A DNA stretch of 12,457 nucleotides from JAWWBL01 sp033720975 (GTDB lineage: Bacteria; Actinomycetota; Acidimicrobiia; Spongiisociales; ZC4RG35), in contig JAWWBL010000049.1 of NCBI GenBank assembly GCA_033720975.1, positions 1 through 12,457 on the forward strand, given 5' to 3'. Made by a program: the position numbers and the translations under genes. Below the pieces are notes generated by a model, which was not told where the DNA came from, made no database searches, and saw nothing but the letters and a program-made list of their open reading frames with translations. Positions within the stretch are counted from its first letter, which is position 1; every line of letters begins with the position of its first letter. This document shows, piece after piece, positions 6,323 through 12,457 of this stretch.

Positions 6323-6781
6323 TTAGAGCGACGGCGGTCGTCCCGCCGAGGCGCGGACGGTAAAACGAAGTCGAGAGACGGGCTCGTCGTCCACCGAGAT
6401 CACGAACGAGTAGTGGCCCTCCTGGGCAAAGACCAGGTTGTTGAAAGTGAATGAGCGGACCACTGCGAAGTCGGTGGTTCCGTCCGGGTGCCTGGCCTCG
6501 ATGGGGAACGCGATGTCGTAGGAGAGGGCGGTGGGGAGCACTGGCTTTCCGTCGGCGTCTTGCAACTCGACCGACAACTTCAGCCGGTCGCTGGCCCAAG
6601 AGACGGGAACTCTCAGACGCAGCCCGATGGCCAGACTCGGGTGGCGAGCCGGGAATCCCCGAACCCAGAGCGTGTCCCAGCCACCTCCAAGTATGAACAG
6701 CTTGCCGCGAACCGCTTGGACGGCATCGGCCAGCAAAGCCACATCGATGGTGGGGCCGAGCGAGTCCGGGGCCGAATCCAC
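6323..6781 (-). CDS. DUF6941-like conserved hypothetical protein
   Basis: Protein of 152 residues from the chosen start, with the pattern I associate with the DUF6941 family of unknown function: LLADAVQAVRGKLFILGGGW near the N-terminus, then LAIGLRLRVPVSW, LSVELQDADGKPV, and a C-terminal beta-rich half ending YSFVISVDDEPVSRLRFTV. The second half looks like a beta-sandwich. No signal peptide or membrane segment is seen. I chose GTG 6781 because TAGGGT lies seven bases before it (leaderless geometry) and because the length then fits. GTG 6742, close to the conserved LLADA segment, is an alternative. The frame continues upstream to 6973, but there it runs antisense to the start of ino1 and looks non-coding. 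It is divergent from ino1, with 70 bp between the starts. The family name is from memory. Confidence 0.78.
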   Translation of the reverse strand: MDSAPDSLGPTIDVALLADAVQAVRGKLFILGGGWDTLWVRGFPARHPSLAIGLRLRVPVSWASDRLKLSVELQDADGKPVLPTALSYDIAFPIEARHPDGTTDFAVVRSFTFNNLVFAQEGHYSFVISVDDEPVSRLRFTVRASAGRPPSL

Positions 6782-6788
6782 GCCGCGG

Positions 6789-6794
6789 ACCCTA
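6789..6794 (-). promoter_or_regulatory. Candidate leaderless -10 box for the DUF6941-like gene
   Basis: TAGGGT on the minus strand is followed by seven bases and GTG 6781, close to the six-base spacing seen at other genes here. No ribosome site lies between them. Confidence 0.38.
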
Positions 6795-6804
6795 ACCAGG
6801 TCGA

Positions 6805-6834
6805 TTGAGGACCAGACCCGGTATCGGATATCGT
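6805..6834 (+). promoter_or_regulatory. ino1: Candidate ino1 promoter
   Basis: TTGAGG (6805-6810) and TATCGT (6829-6834) are 18 bases apart. Initiation near 6841 would produce a short leader containing the AGGAGG ribosome site at 6842-6847, just before ATG 6852. The match is by eye. Confidence 0.42.
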
Positions 6835-6851
6835 TCCGGGCAGGAGGCCCG

Positions 6852-8174
6852 ATGACCGACACCAAATCAATCGCCCCGGCCGAGGGGAAGCTCGGCGTGC
6901 TCACTCCGGGAATGGGAGCTGTGGCCACGACTTTCTTCTCGGGGGTGCTCGCTGCGCGAAGGGGGTACGCCACCCCCGTCGGATCGCTAACTCAGATGTC
7001 GCACATCCGATTGGGCAAGCGCACCGAAGATCGCAATCCGCTCATCAAGGACTTTGTGCCGCTCGCCGACCTCGCGGATCTCGAGTTTGGGGGCTGGGAC
7101 CCCTACTCGGAGGATGCGTACGCAGCGGCAATGAGGGCAGGTGTGCTGGAGGCGCGCGACATCGAGGCGATTGGAGACGAGCTACGGGCGATCACGCCCA
7201 TGCCGGCGGTGTTCTCACCGAGATGGGTGAAGAACCTCGATGGCATCGATCAGGTGAAAGAGCACGCGACGCTCATGGACGCAGCCGAAGCACTCATGGA
7301 GGACATAGATCGATTTCGCTCTGAGAAGCAGGTTGATCGCCTCGTCGCGGTGTGGTGTGGCTCGACGGAGGCCTACGAGGACCCCACCAGCGTTCATCTC
7401 GACCTGAAAGCATTCGAGCAGGGCCTCAAGAACAACGACGAGCACATCTCGCCGTCCCAGGTCTACGCCTACGCCTGCCTGAAAATGGGGGTGCCTTTTG
7501 CCAACGGCGCACCCAACCTGAGTGTCGACATCCCCGCGATGGTCGAGCTCTCTGCTCAGGAGAACTTGCCAATCGCCGGCAAGGACTTCAAGACGGGCCA
7601 GACCCTCATGAAGACAATGATCGCACCGGGCCTGAAAGCGCGGATGCTCGGGATCAACGGCTGGTTCTCCACCAACATCCTCGGCAACCGGGACGGGGAG
7701 GTGCTCGACGATCCGGACAGCTTCAGATCCAAGGAGGTCTCCAAGCTCGGTGTGCTGGAGCACATTCTCCAGCCCGACGTCTACCCGGAGCTCTACGCAG
7801 ACATCTACCACAAGGTCCGGATCAACTACTACCCCCCCAAGGGAGACGACAAGGAGGGCTGGGATCACATCGACATCTTTGGTTGGCTGGGCTACCCCAT
7901 GCAGATCAAGGTCGACTTCCTGTGCAAGGACTCGATTCTCGCCGCACCCATCGTCCTCGACCTGGCCCTCTTCATGGACCTCGCATCCCGGGCGGGGTTG
8001 ACCGGCGTCCAGGAATGGCTGTCCTTCTACTTCAAGAGCCCGCAGCACGCCCCAGGCCTGTACCCGGAGAACGACCTGTTCATCCAACTGACCAAGCTGA
8101 AGAACAACCTCCGGCACCTAATGGGTGAGGAGTTGATCACCCACCTCGGCACCGAGTATTACTCAGAAGGCTGA
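6852..8174 (+). CDS. ino1: Inositol-3-phosphate synthase (long, eukaryote-like form)
   Basis: NAD-dependent synthase that converts glucose 6-phosphate to 1D-myo-inositol 3-phosphate, feeding phosphatidylinositol, mycothiol or related inositol compounds. The 440 residues begin with a dinucleotide loop (VLTPGMGAVATTF, about 16-28). The family blocks are present: GAPNLSVDIP, GKDFKTGQTLMKT, the signature NGWFSTNILGNRDGEVL then DDPDSFRSKEVSK (about 269-298), and WDHIDIFGWLG then QIKVDFLCKDSILAAP, so the lysine-rich active-site segments are there. It is longer than the roughly 360-residue mycobacterial Ino1 and closer to the eukaryote-like branch, which is my judgement from length and signature. 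ATG 6852 has a strong ribosome site (AGGAGG, four bases away); the frame upstream is open but not Ino1-like. The MFS gene starts eight bases after its stop. Confidence 0.95.
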   Translation: MTDTKSIAPAEGKLGVLTPGMGAVATTFFSGVLAARRGYATPVGSLTQMSHIRLGKRTEDRNPLIKDFVPLADLADLEFGGWDPYSEDAYAAAMRAGVLEARDIEAIGDELRAITPMPAVFSPRWVKNLDGIDQVKEHATLMDAAEALMEDIDRFRSEKQVDRLVAVWCGSTEAYEDPTSVHLDLKAFEQGLKNNDEHISPSQVYAYACLKMGVPFANGAPNLSVDIPAMVELSAQENLPIAGKDFKTGQTLMKTMIAPGLKARMLGINGWFSTNILGNRDGEVLDDPDSFRSKEVSKLGVLEHILQPDVYPELYADIYHKVRINYYPPKGDDKEGWDHIDIFGWLGYPMQIKVDFLCKDSILAAPIVLDLALFMDLASRAGLTGVQEWLSFYFKSPQHAPGLYPENDLFIQLTKLKNNLRHLMGEELITHLGTEYYSEG

Positions 8175-8182
8175 CCGGCACC

Positions 8183-9625
8183 TTGATTGATGCTCCCGGC
8201 GCGGACTACAGCCGGAAGTGGCTGGTGATGATCGCCGTCTCTGTCGGAGTGCTCTTGGCAACGATCGACGCCTCGATCGTCAACATCGCGTTCCCTACCC
8301 TGGTCGATGAGTTGGAGACGACCTTCAACTCCATACAGTGGGTCGCCCTGGGCTATCTGTTGACCATTGCGACTCTCACGCTCGGGATGGGTCGGCTTGG
8401 GGACGTCATCGGCAAGAAAGGGCTGTACGTCGCGGGTTACGTGGGCTTCACCGTCGCCTCGGCCCTTTGCGGCCTCGCTCCCGACGTGGGCTGGCTCATC
8501 GGTTTCCGCGTCCTTCAAGCGGTTGGAGCGGTGCTCGTCCTCTCCTTGGGGAGCGCCATCCTGGTAGAGGCGTTCCCTCCGACAGAGCGCGGCAAGGCCC
8601 TCGGATGGATCGGGACCGCAGTCTCGTTGGGGATCATCTCGGGTCCTGTCATCGGCGGCTTACTCATATCTGCTTTCAGCTGGCGCGCGATCTTCTTCGT
8701 GAACGTCCCGGTCGGGCTCATCGGGACGTTCGTGGCTCTCCGCCATGTGCCAAAGACCCCGCCTGCGGCCGGACAGCGATTCGACTTCCTTGGGGCGGCA
8801 CTGATGAGCACATCACTTCTCTCACTCTCGCTGGCGCTGACGCTCGGCCAGGTGCGAGGCTTTGCCTCGCCGCCCATGCTCGGCTTGTTCTTCCTGGCGG
8901 CCGCTACCGCCGCGGCATTCATCAGGATCGAATTCCGTGTGGAGTCACCGATGATCGAGCTTCGGCTGTTCAAGAACCCGGTGCTCACCGTCAGTGTGGT
9001 CAGCGGATTCCTCACCTTCGTCTGTATGTCTGCGACCTTCTTCCTGCTTCCCTTCTACCTGGATGGGATGCTCGGTCTCGATCTGAGAACGGTTGGGCTC
9101 CTGTTGGGGGCGGCTCCGCTGATGGTGGGTCTGGTCTCGCCCCTGGCCGGCAGTCTGTCCGATCGGATCGGTGTCCGCCCTTTGACGCTCGCGGGTCTCA
9201 TCACGATGTCGGGCGCCTATCTGGGATTCCTGACCATCGACCTCGACCTGACAGTGCCTCACTACCTCGCTATAGCGATTCCTCTTGGGATCGGCGTGGC
9301 CGTGTTTCAATCACCAAACAACAGCGCAATCATGGGATCAGTCCCCAAGGAGTACATGGGTGTGGGGGGCGGTCTTCTCACCATCACCAGGCTGCTGGGT
9401 CAGATCACGGGAATCGCGGTCCTCGGCTCCATCTGGGCGGCGAATGTCGCTCGCTCAGTGGGAGGCGACCTCCCTGATGGGGGCGCCACCGCCGCACCGG
9501 TGATCAGCCAGATGGAAGGGCTCCACGCGACCTTTCTCATCGCAGCCGTCATCATGGCCAGCGGCGTCCTGGTAGGCGCCTGGGGCCTCAGGAACGAGCG
9601 TCGCCCCGTTCGAGCCTCCGCCTAG
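8183..9625 (+). CDS. MFS transporter, DHA2 (EmrB/QacA-like) drug exporter family
   Basis: Inner-membrane proton-coupled exporter of 480 residues with about 14 hydrophobic segments, the DHA2 size and layout. Visible family marks: Asp29 in ATIDASIVNIAFPTL of the first helix, loop motif GRLGDVIGKKG (70-80), Arg109 of helix 4 in GFRVLQAVGA, exporter motif C GPVIGG (154-159) and SWRAIFFVNVPVG shortly after. A second loop motif, SLSDRIGVRP, marks the second half. The substrate cannot be named from sequence. The start TTG 8183 is eight bases after the ino1 stop. AAGG lies about 12 bases before it, further than ideal, and GTG 8225 or ATG 8228 would cut into the first helix. Position suggests co-transcription with ino1 but no shared function is evident. 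Its TAG stop is also the first half of the -10-like box of the next gene. Confidence 0.92.
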   Translation: MIDAPGADYSRKWLVMIAVSVGVLLATIDASIVNIAFPTLVDELETTFNSIQWVALGYLLTIATLTLGMGRLGDVIGKKGLYVAGYVGFTVASALCGLAPDVGWLIGFRVLQAVGAVLVLSLGSAILVEAFPPTERGKALGWIGTAVSLGIISGPVIGGLLISAFSWRAIFFVNVPVGLIGTFVALRHVPKTPPAAGQRFDFLGAALMSTSLLSLSLALTLGQVRGFASPPMLGLFFLAAATAAAFIRIEFRVESPMIELRLFKNPVLTVSVVSGFLTFVCMSATFFLLPFYLDGMLGLDLRTVGLLLGAAPLMVGLVSPLAGSLSDRIGVRPLTLAGLITMSGAYLGFLTIDLDLTVPHYLAIAIPLGIGVAVFQSPNNSAIMGSVPKEYMGVGGGLLTITRLLGQITGIAVLGSIWAANVARSVGGDLPDGGATAAPVISQMEGLHATFLIAAVIMASGVLVGAWGLRNERRPVRASA

Positions 9626-9628
9626 CCT
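9623..9628 (+). promoter_or_regulatory. Candidate leaderless -10 box for the ArfB-like gene
   Basis: TAGCCT, of which TAG is the stop codon of the MFS gene, is followed by six bases and ATG 9635. There is no ribosome site between. The overlap with the stop codon makes coincidence more likely here than at 3295 or 5152. Confidence 0.38.
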
Positions 9629-9634
9629 GCCCGG

Positions 9635-10036
9635 ATGGACGATGTCGTCGTTGGCAACTTGAAGATCCCCGGTGGCGAGATCGAGGAGGTCTTCAAGACC
9701 ACGGGGGGACCTGGTGGCCAGCACGCCAATCGGACGCGCTCCCAAGTTCGATTGCGCCTGCGGATCGACGGATCGTCGCTGCCATCCGAGGTGAAGGCCA
9801 GGCTGGTCGAGCGGTTCGGGGAGGTTGTGGAGTCCCAATCTTCGGAATCTCGCTCCCAATTCCGAAACCGGGCGATCGCCCGCCGCAGGCTCGCCGAGAA
9901 GATCTCGGCCGCCCTGGTCGACCCCACGCCAAGGAAGCCAACCAAGCCGACACGCGCCGCCAGGAGACGCCGCCTCAGGGACAAGAAGGCGAGAAGCGAG
10001 CTGAAGCGGCAGCGACGCAGCCCCGAAATCGAATAA
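9635..10036 (+). CDS. arfB: Ribosome-rescue peptidyl-tRNA hydrolase, ArfB/YaeJ-like
   Basis: Small release-factor-like protein that enters stalled ribosomes lacking a codon in the A site and hydrolyses peptidyl-tRNA. The 133 residues carry the GGQ catalytic loop early (TTGGPGGQHANRTRS, GGQ at 27-29), followed by a compact RF-1 domain and a very basic, probably disordered tail (about 100-130, rich in Arg and Lys, including RAARRRRLRDKKARSELKRQRR in two stretches). No codon-recognition domain is present, which separates it from RF1/RF2 and matches ArfB (about 140 aa). The tail is the element that fills the mRNA channel in the known family members. It begins nine bases after the MFS stop and ends 16 bases before the methyltransferase. 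The symbol is assigned by family resemblance. Confidence 0.9.
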   Translation: MDDVVVGNLKIPGGEIEEVFKTTGGPGGQHANRTRSQVRLRLRIDGSSLPSEVKARLVERFGEVVESQSSESRSQFRNRAIARRRLAEKISAALVDPTPRKPTKPTRAARRRRLRDKKARSELKRQRRSPEIE

Positions 10037-10040
10037 GGGA

Positions 10041-10046
10041 TACGAT
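10041..10046 (+). promoter_or_regulatory. Candidate leaderless -10 box for the O-methyltransferase gene
   Basis: TACGAT, within GATACGAT, is followed by six bases and GTG 10053. It sits in the 16-base gap after the ArfB-like gene. AAGGGA at 10035-10040 is an alternative ribosome site but is 12 bases from the start. Confidence 0.48.
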
Positions 10047-10052
10047 CGTCTG

Positions 10053-10706
10053 GTGGCAAGGCAGATGACACCAGAGCGCTGGGAGTATTTCTCCGCCTAC
10101 GCCGACGAGCTGTTCGGAGAACCGGACGAGCAGATGGCGACGCTGATGGATCGCGCATCCGAGGCCGGTCTGCCCCAGATATCGGTCGGTTCGGACGTGG
10201 GCCGGCTGCTCAGCATCCTGGCCGGGTCAACTGCTGGCCGCCTGGCCGTCGAGGTTGGGACGCTCGCCGGTTACTCCGCGATCTGGATCGCCCGAGGCCT
10301 ACCTGACACGGGCAAGGTCATCACAATCGAGTACGAGGACAGACACGCCGACTTTGCCGAGGCGGAGATTGCCGCCGCAGGCCTCTCCTCGAAGATAGAG
10401 GTGGTCCGGGGCCCAGGCCTGGACGTGATTCCCTCCCTCGCCGGGCGGGTCGGTCTGGGTGGGGTTGATTTCGCGTTCATCGACGCGGTCAAGGACGAGT
10501 ACATCGGCTATTTCGACGAGCTAAAGCCTCTGCTCGCAGTAGGAGCGCTGGTGGTCGCAGACAATGTGTACGGGACTGGCCAGGGTTGGATCGACGAGGG
10601 CTACGGAACTGACAGCTTCAACCGGCACGTAGCGGCCGACCACGACTTCGTTGCGACGATCACTCCGATGCGCGCCGGTCTGCTGATAGCTCGTCGCATC
10701 TCATGA
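10053..10706 (+). CDS. Class I SAM-dependent O-methyltransferase (cation-dependent family)
   Basis: A 217-residue methyltransferase of the catechol/caffeoyl-CoA O-methyltransferase type. The SAM loop is VEVGTLAGYSA (about 66-75), followed by acidic Glu93 at the end of strand 2 (ITIEYED). The likely metal-binding residues are Asp144 (FIDAVKDEYIGYF), Asp170 and Asn171 (VVADNV), all present, so it is probably active with a divalent metal. The N-terminal helix and the GSDVGRLLSILAG segment fit the family. The acceptor substrate is unknown. GTG 10053 is chosen because it sits six bases after TACGAT and gives the normal family length. Its TGA overlaps the ATG of the next gene (ATGA), so the two are translationally coupled and may act together. 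Confidence 0.92.
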   Translation: MARQMTPERWEYFSAYADELFGEPDEQMATLMDRASEAGLPQISVGSDVGRLLSILAGSTAGRLAVEVGTLAGYSAIWIARGLPDTGKVITIEYEDRHADFAEAEIAAAGLSSKIEVVRGPGLDVIPSLAGRVGLGGVDFAFIDAVKDEYIGYFDELKPLLAVGALVVADNVYGTGQGWIDEGYGTDSFNRHVAADHDFVATITPMRAGLLIARRIS

Positions 10707-11446
10707 ATGTGACAGTCCTGGGAGGAAGAGGACTCCTCGGATCGCGTGTGAGCCGTCTTCTCGAGGAAGCCGGCCACGAGGTGCTGGTGGCTAGCCGCTC
10801 CGCGGCGACGCCTGTGGACATGGCAAGCGGGCATGGTCTGAGAGCCGCGGTCGAGGCCGCCGACGCGGTGATCCACCTCGCCTCGGACCCGCGCCGCCCC
10901 AAGAAGGTGGACGTCGGAGGCACACGGCGTCTCGTGGGTCTGATCGAGGAGGATCAGAGGCTCATCTACGCCTCCATCGTGGGTGTGGACCGGCATCCGT
11001 TCGGCTACTACAAGGCGAAGCACGACGCAGAACGGATCATCGCCGAGCACCACGAGGATCATGTCATCCTCAGGGCTACCCAATTCCACGACTTCGTCGC
11101 ATTCTTCATCGGAGCGGCGCTGCGGCCGATGGTGGCACTGATACCGAAGAACTTCGTGTTCCAACCGGTCGACACCGACGAGGTGGCGTCTCGTGTAGCC
11201 GGCTTGGTCCACACCTCGCATCGCGGGTTGCTACCCGACTTTGCCGGTCCAGAGGTTCTGACGGCCGAGTATCTGGCGCGTTCGCTCCTGGCAGCACAAG
11301 GCAAGACCAAACCAATCCTCAACCTCCCCGTGCCGGGAAAGGCGGCTGCAGCGTTCCGTGCCGGCCTCCACACCAATCCCGATGAGGCAGTTGGCGTCAA
11401 GACCTGGGACGACTACCTACGCGACTTCACCGCCAAACGAGGCTGA
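10703..11446 (+). CDS. NAD(P)-binding atypical SDR / NmrA-like oxidoreductase
   Basis: A 247-residue protein starting MNVTVLGGRGLLGSRV, with the GxxGxxG dinucleotide loop at 7-13. It then shows the strand and turn ADAVIHLAS (about 53-61), YASIVGVD after strand 5, and a candidate catalytic pair Tyr102/Lys106 in GYYKAK, spaced as in SDR enzymes. The later part has FVFQPVDTDEVASRVAGL, typical of NmrA-like/atypical SDRs, which bind NADPH and act as reductases or redox sensors. The substrate is unknown. The start ATG overlaps the methyltransferase stop (ATGA), so expression depends on that gene. The 3' end overlaps the convergent ligase gene by 30 bases, with both frames intact. Confidence 0.9.
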   Translation: MNVTVLGGRGLLGSRVSRLLEEAGHEVLVASRSAATPVDMASGHGLRAAVEAADAVIHLASDPRRPKKVDVGGTRRLVGLIEEDQRLIYASIVGVDRHPFGYYKAKHDAERIIAEHHEDHVILRATQFHDFVAFFIGAALRPMVALIPKNFVFQPVDTDEVASRVAGLVHTSHRGLLPDFAGPEVLTAEYLARSLLAAQGKTKPILNLPVPGKAAAAFRAGLHTNPDEAVGVKTWDDYLRDFTAKRG

Positions 11447-12457
11447 GACCGCGGCGCGGTCCGGCTTCCCGATCGACGTTCTCGGAATCTCCTCCATCCT
11501 CGTCCACCTCTTCGGGATCATGAACCGCGGCAAGCGGCCAGCCAACCACTCGGCCAGTGCTGCTCCGCCAACCTCTCCCGAGTAGGCACAACAGACTCTC
11601 TCGCCCCATTCCGGGTCGGGAATGCCGACTACTACGACATCGCCGACGGAGGGGTGCGCTCTCAACTCCCCTTCCACCATCTCTGGGGCAACCTTCTCAC
11701 CACCGGTGTTGATGATGGTGTCGGCCCTGCCCAGAACCACGAGCGCGCCATCATCGTCGAGCAGGCCGAGATCGTTTGTGTTCAGCCAATCGCCTTCCCT
11801 ATCCGGGCAGCCAACGTACCCCGGGGACACCTGCGGAGACCTTATGGCAATCCGCCCTTCCTCACCGATCTTGAAGTCGACACCGGGCAGGGGATGCACC
11901 CTGTTGGCCAGCGGCGCTTCTGGGCGCAAAGTGGCCACCTGGCCGAATGTCTCGGTCATGCCGTAGGTGGGGCGAACCGACAGCCCCCGAGCTTCGGCTC
12001 GTTCCAGAAGCTCGAGGGGGACTGGGCCCCCGCCCACGAGCACCGTCCGCACGTCTGGAGCCTCCCCTCCCACCTCGAGCAACCGGTGCAGCATCGTTGG
12101 CACCACCGACACCATCGTCACACCCCCTGCAACAGCCTCCCAGGTCCCAATCGGGTCGAAGCCAGGTCGCAGGAGCACCGATCCACCGGTCCACGCCTGT
12201 CGGAACAAGATCGAAAGCCCCGCCACATGATGCAGCGGCAGGTCGAGCAACCAGCGATCCTCGGATCCATGGCCAAGGTGTGAGGCAGAGGCCGTCACCG
12301 CAGCCTCCAGGTTCGAAATCGTGAGCCGAACACCCTTGGGCGACCCGGTGGTCCCCGACGTCGCCAGCACCAGCGCTGCCCCTCCGCTGTCTCCGGTGAC
12401 CGGGCCGACGATTGCCCCGCCCCCGAACGCCGCAGCGAGGATGTCAAAGACAGAATC
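11417..12457 (-). CDS. menE: AMP-forming acyl-CoA ligase, most like o-succinylbenzoate-CoA ligase MenE (partial, N-terminus outside window)
   Basis: Adenylate-forming enzyme. MenE activates o-succinylbenzoate to its CoA thioester in menaquinone synthesis. The frame is open to the right edge, giving 346 visible residues; about 100 N-terminal residues lie outside. Seen in order: P-loop ATSGTTGSPKG, LPLHHVAGLSILFRQAWTGG, PTYGMTETFGQVAT (A5 region, strongly MenE-like), NTNDLGLLDDDGALVVLGRAD (hinge region in two stretches), INTGGEKV, and the C-terminal catalytic lysine in SIGKPDR. The TYGMTET-x-GQVAT and LPLHHVAG patterns favour MenE over fatty acyl-CoA ligases, but no other men gene is visible to confirm it. 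The C-terminus overlaps the convergent SDR gene by 30 bases. The true start is not in the window. Confidence 0.85.
   Translation of the reverse strand, partial: DSVFDILAAAFGGGAIVGPVTGDSGGAALVLATSGTTGSPKGVRLTISNLEAAVTASASHLGHGSEDRWLLDLPLHHVAGLSILFRQAWTGGSVLLRPGFDPIGTWEAVAGGVTMVSVVPTMLHRLLEVGGEAPDVRTVLVGGGPVPLELLERAEARGLSVRPTYGMTETFGQVATLRPEAPLANRVHPLPGVDFKIGEEGRIAIRSPQVSPGYVGCPDREGDWLNTNDLGLLDDDGALVVLGRADTIINTGGEKVAPEMVEGELRAHPSVGDVVVVGIPDPEWGERVCCAYSGEVGGAALAEWLAGRLPRFMIPKRWTRMEEIPRTSIGKPDRAAVSASFGGEVA

Noticed and set aside
6531..6851. N-terminal extension of ino1
   Set aside because: It overlaps the DUF6941-like gene in antisense, and ATG 6852 follows AGGAGG and begins the family-like N-terminus.
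6782..6973. N-terminal extension of the DUF6941-like gene over the start of ino1
   Set aside because: The added part is antisense to ino1 coding sequence and makes the protein much longer than expected.
7215..8117. 300-codon open frame on the minus strand
   Set aside because: Antisense to ino1, which has complete family motifs in the plus frame.
8338..9477. 379-codon plus-strand frame inside the MFS gene
   Set aside because: Different frame of the same strand; rich in Arg, Pro and Gly with no membrane segments, unlike the clear 14-helix transporter in the real frame.
1..12457. Mobile element, phage, defence or CRISPR content
   Set aside because: No transposase, integrase, nuclease or repeat array was seen; the genes are ordinary metabolic and cellular functions with uniform codon use.

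Overview
The window looks like chromosomal DNA of a GC-rich actinobacterium, probably from a deep or poorly cultured lineage such as Acidimicrobiia. This is an inference. It rests on GC-biased third codon positions, GTG/TTG starts, several genes with a TANNNT -10 box about 6-7 bases before the start codon (leaderless expression), an alpha/beta-hydrolase/adenylate-cyclase fusion of the Rv1900c type, a MenE-type ligase, and a long (about 440 aa) inositol-phosphate synthase. I see no mobile element, CRISPR array, tRNA or rRNA. It reads as a densely packed housekeeping region with frequent strand switches.

Left part (1-3220): a minus-strand two-component system, with an OmpR-type response regulator (1570-896) translationally coupled to a membrane histidine kinase that runs off the left edge. 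A 58-residue plus-strand ORF (1708-1884) of unknown function follows. Its stop lies one base from the stop of a convergent minus-strand alpha/beta hydrolase fused to a class III cyclase (3220-1886).

Middle (3307-6781): an 86-aa membrane protein (+), a stand-alone sufB for Fe-S cluster assembly (-, best start TTG at 5040), and a small NAD(P)-binding-type protein (+) divergent from sufB. The shared sufB control region has a TACAAT -10 box followed directly by an 18-bp inverted repeat, which looks like an operator. Next come a secreted M23 peptidase (-) and a DUF6941-like protein (-), the latter divergent from ino1.

Right part (6852-12457): a plus-strand series of ino1, an MFS exporter, an ArfB-like ribosome-rescue hydrolase, an O-methyltransferase and an atypical SDR. 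Gaps are 16 bases or less and the last two genes overlap. Two of these short gaps also carry leaderless-type -10 boxes, so this is probably not a single transcript. A minus-strand AMP-forming ligase, most like MenE of menaquinone synthesis, overlaps the end of the SDR and leaves the window at the right edge without its N-terminus.

The genes do not form one pathway. The most noteworthy points are the repeated leaderless promoter geometry, the candidate sufB operator at an isolated sufB, the cyclase lacking the canonical purine-specifying residues, the small ORF at 1708, and the tail-to-tail overlaps. I found no convincing new multi-gene system.
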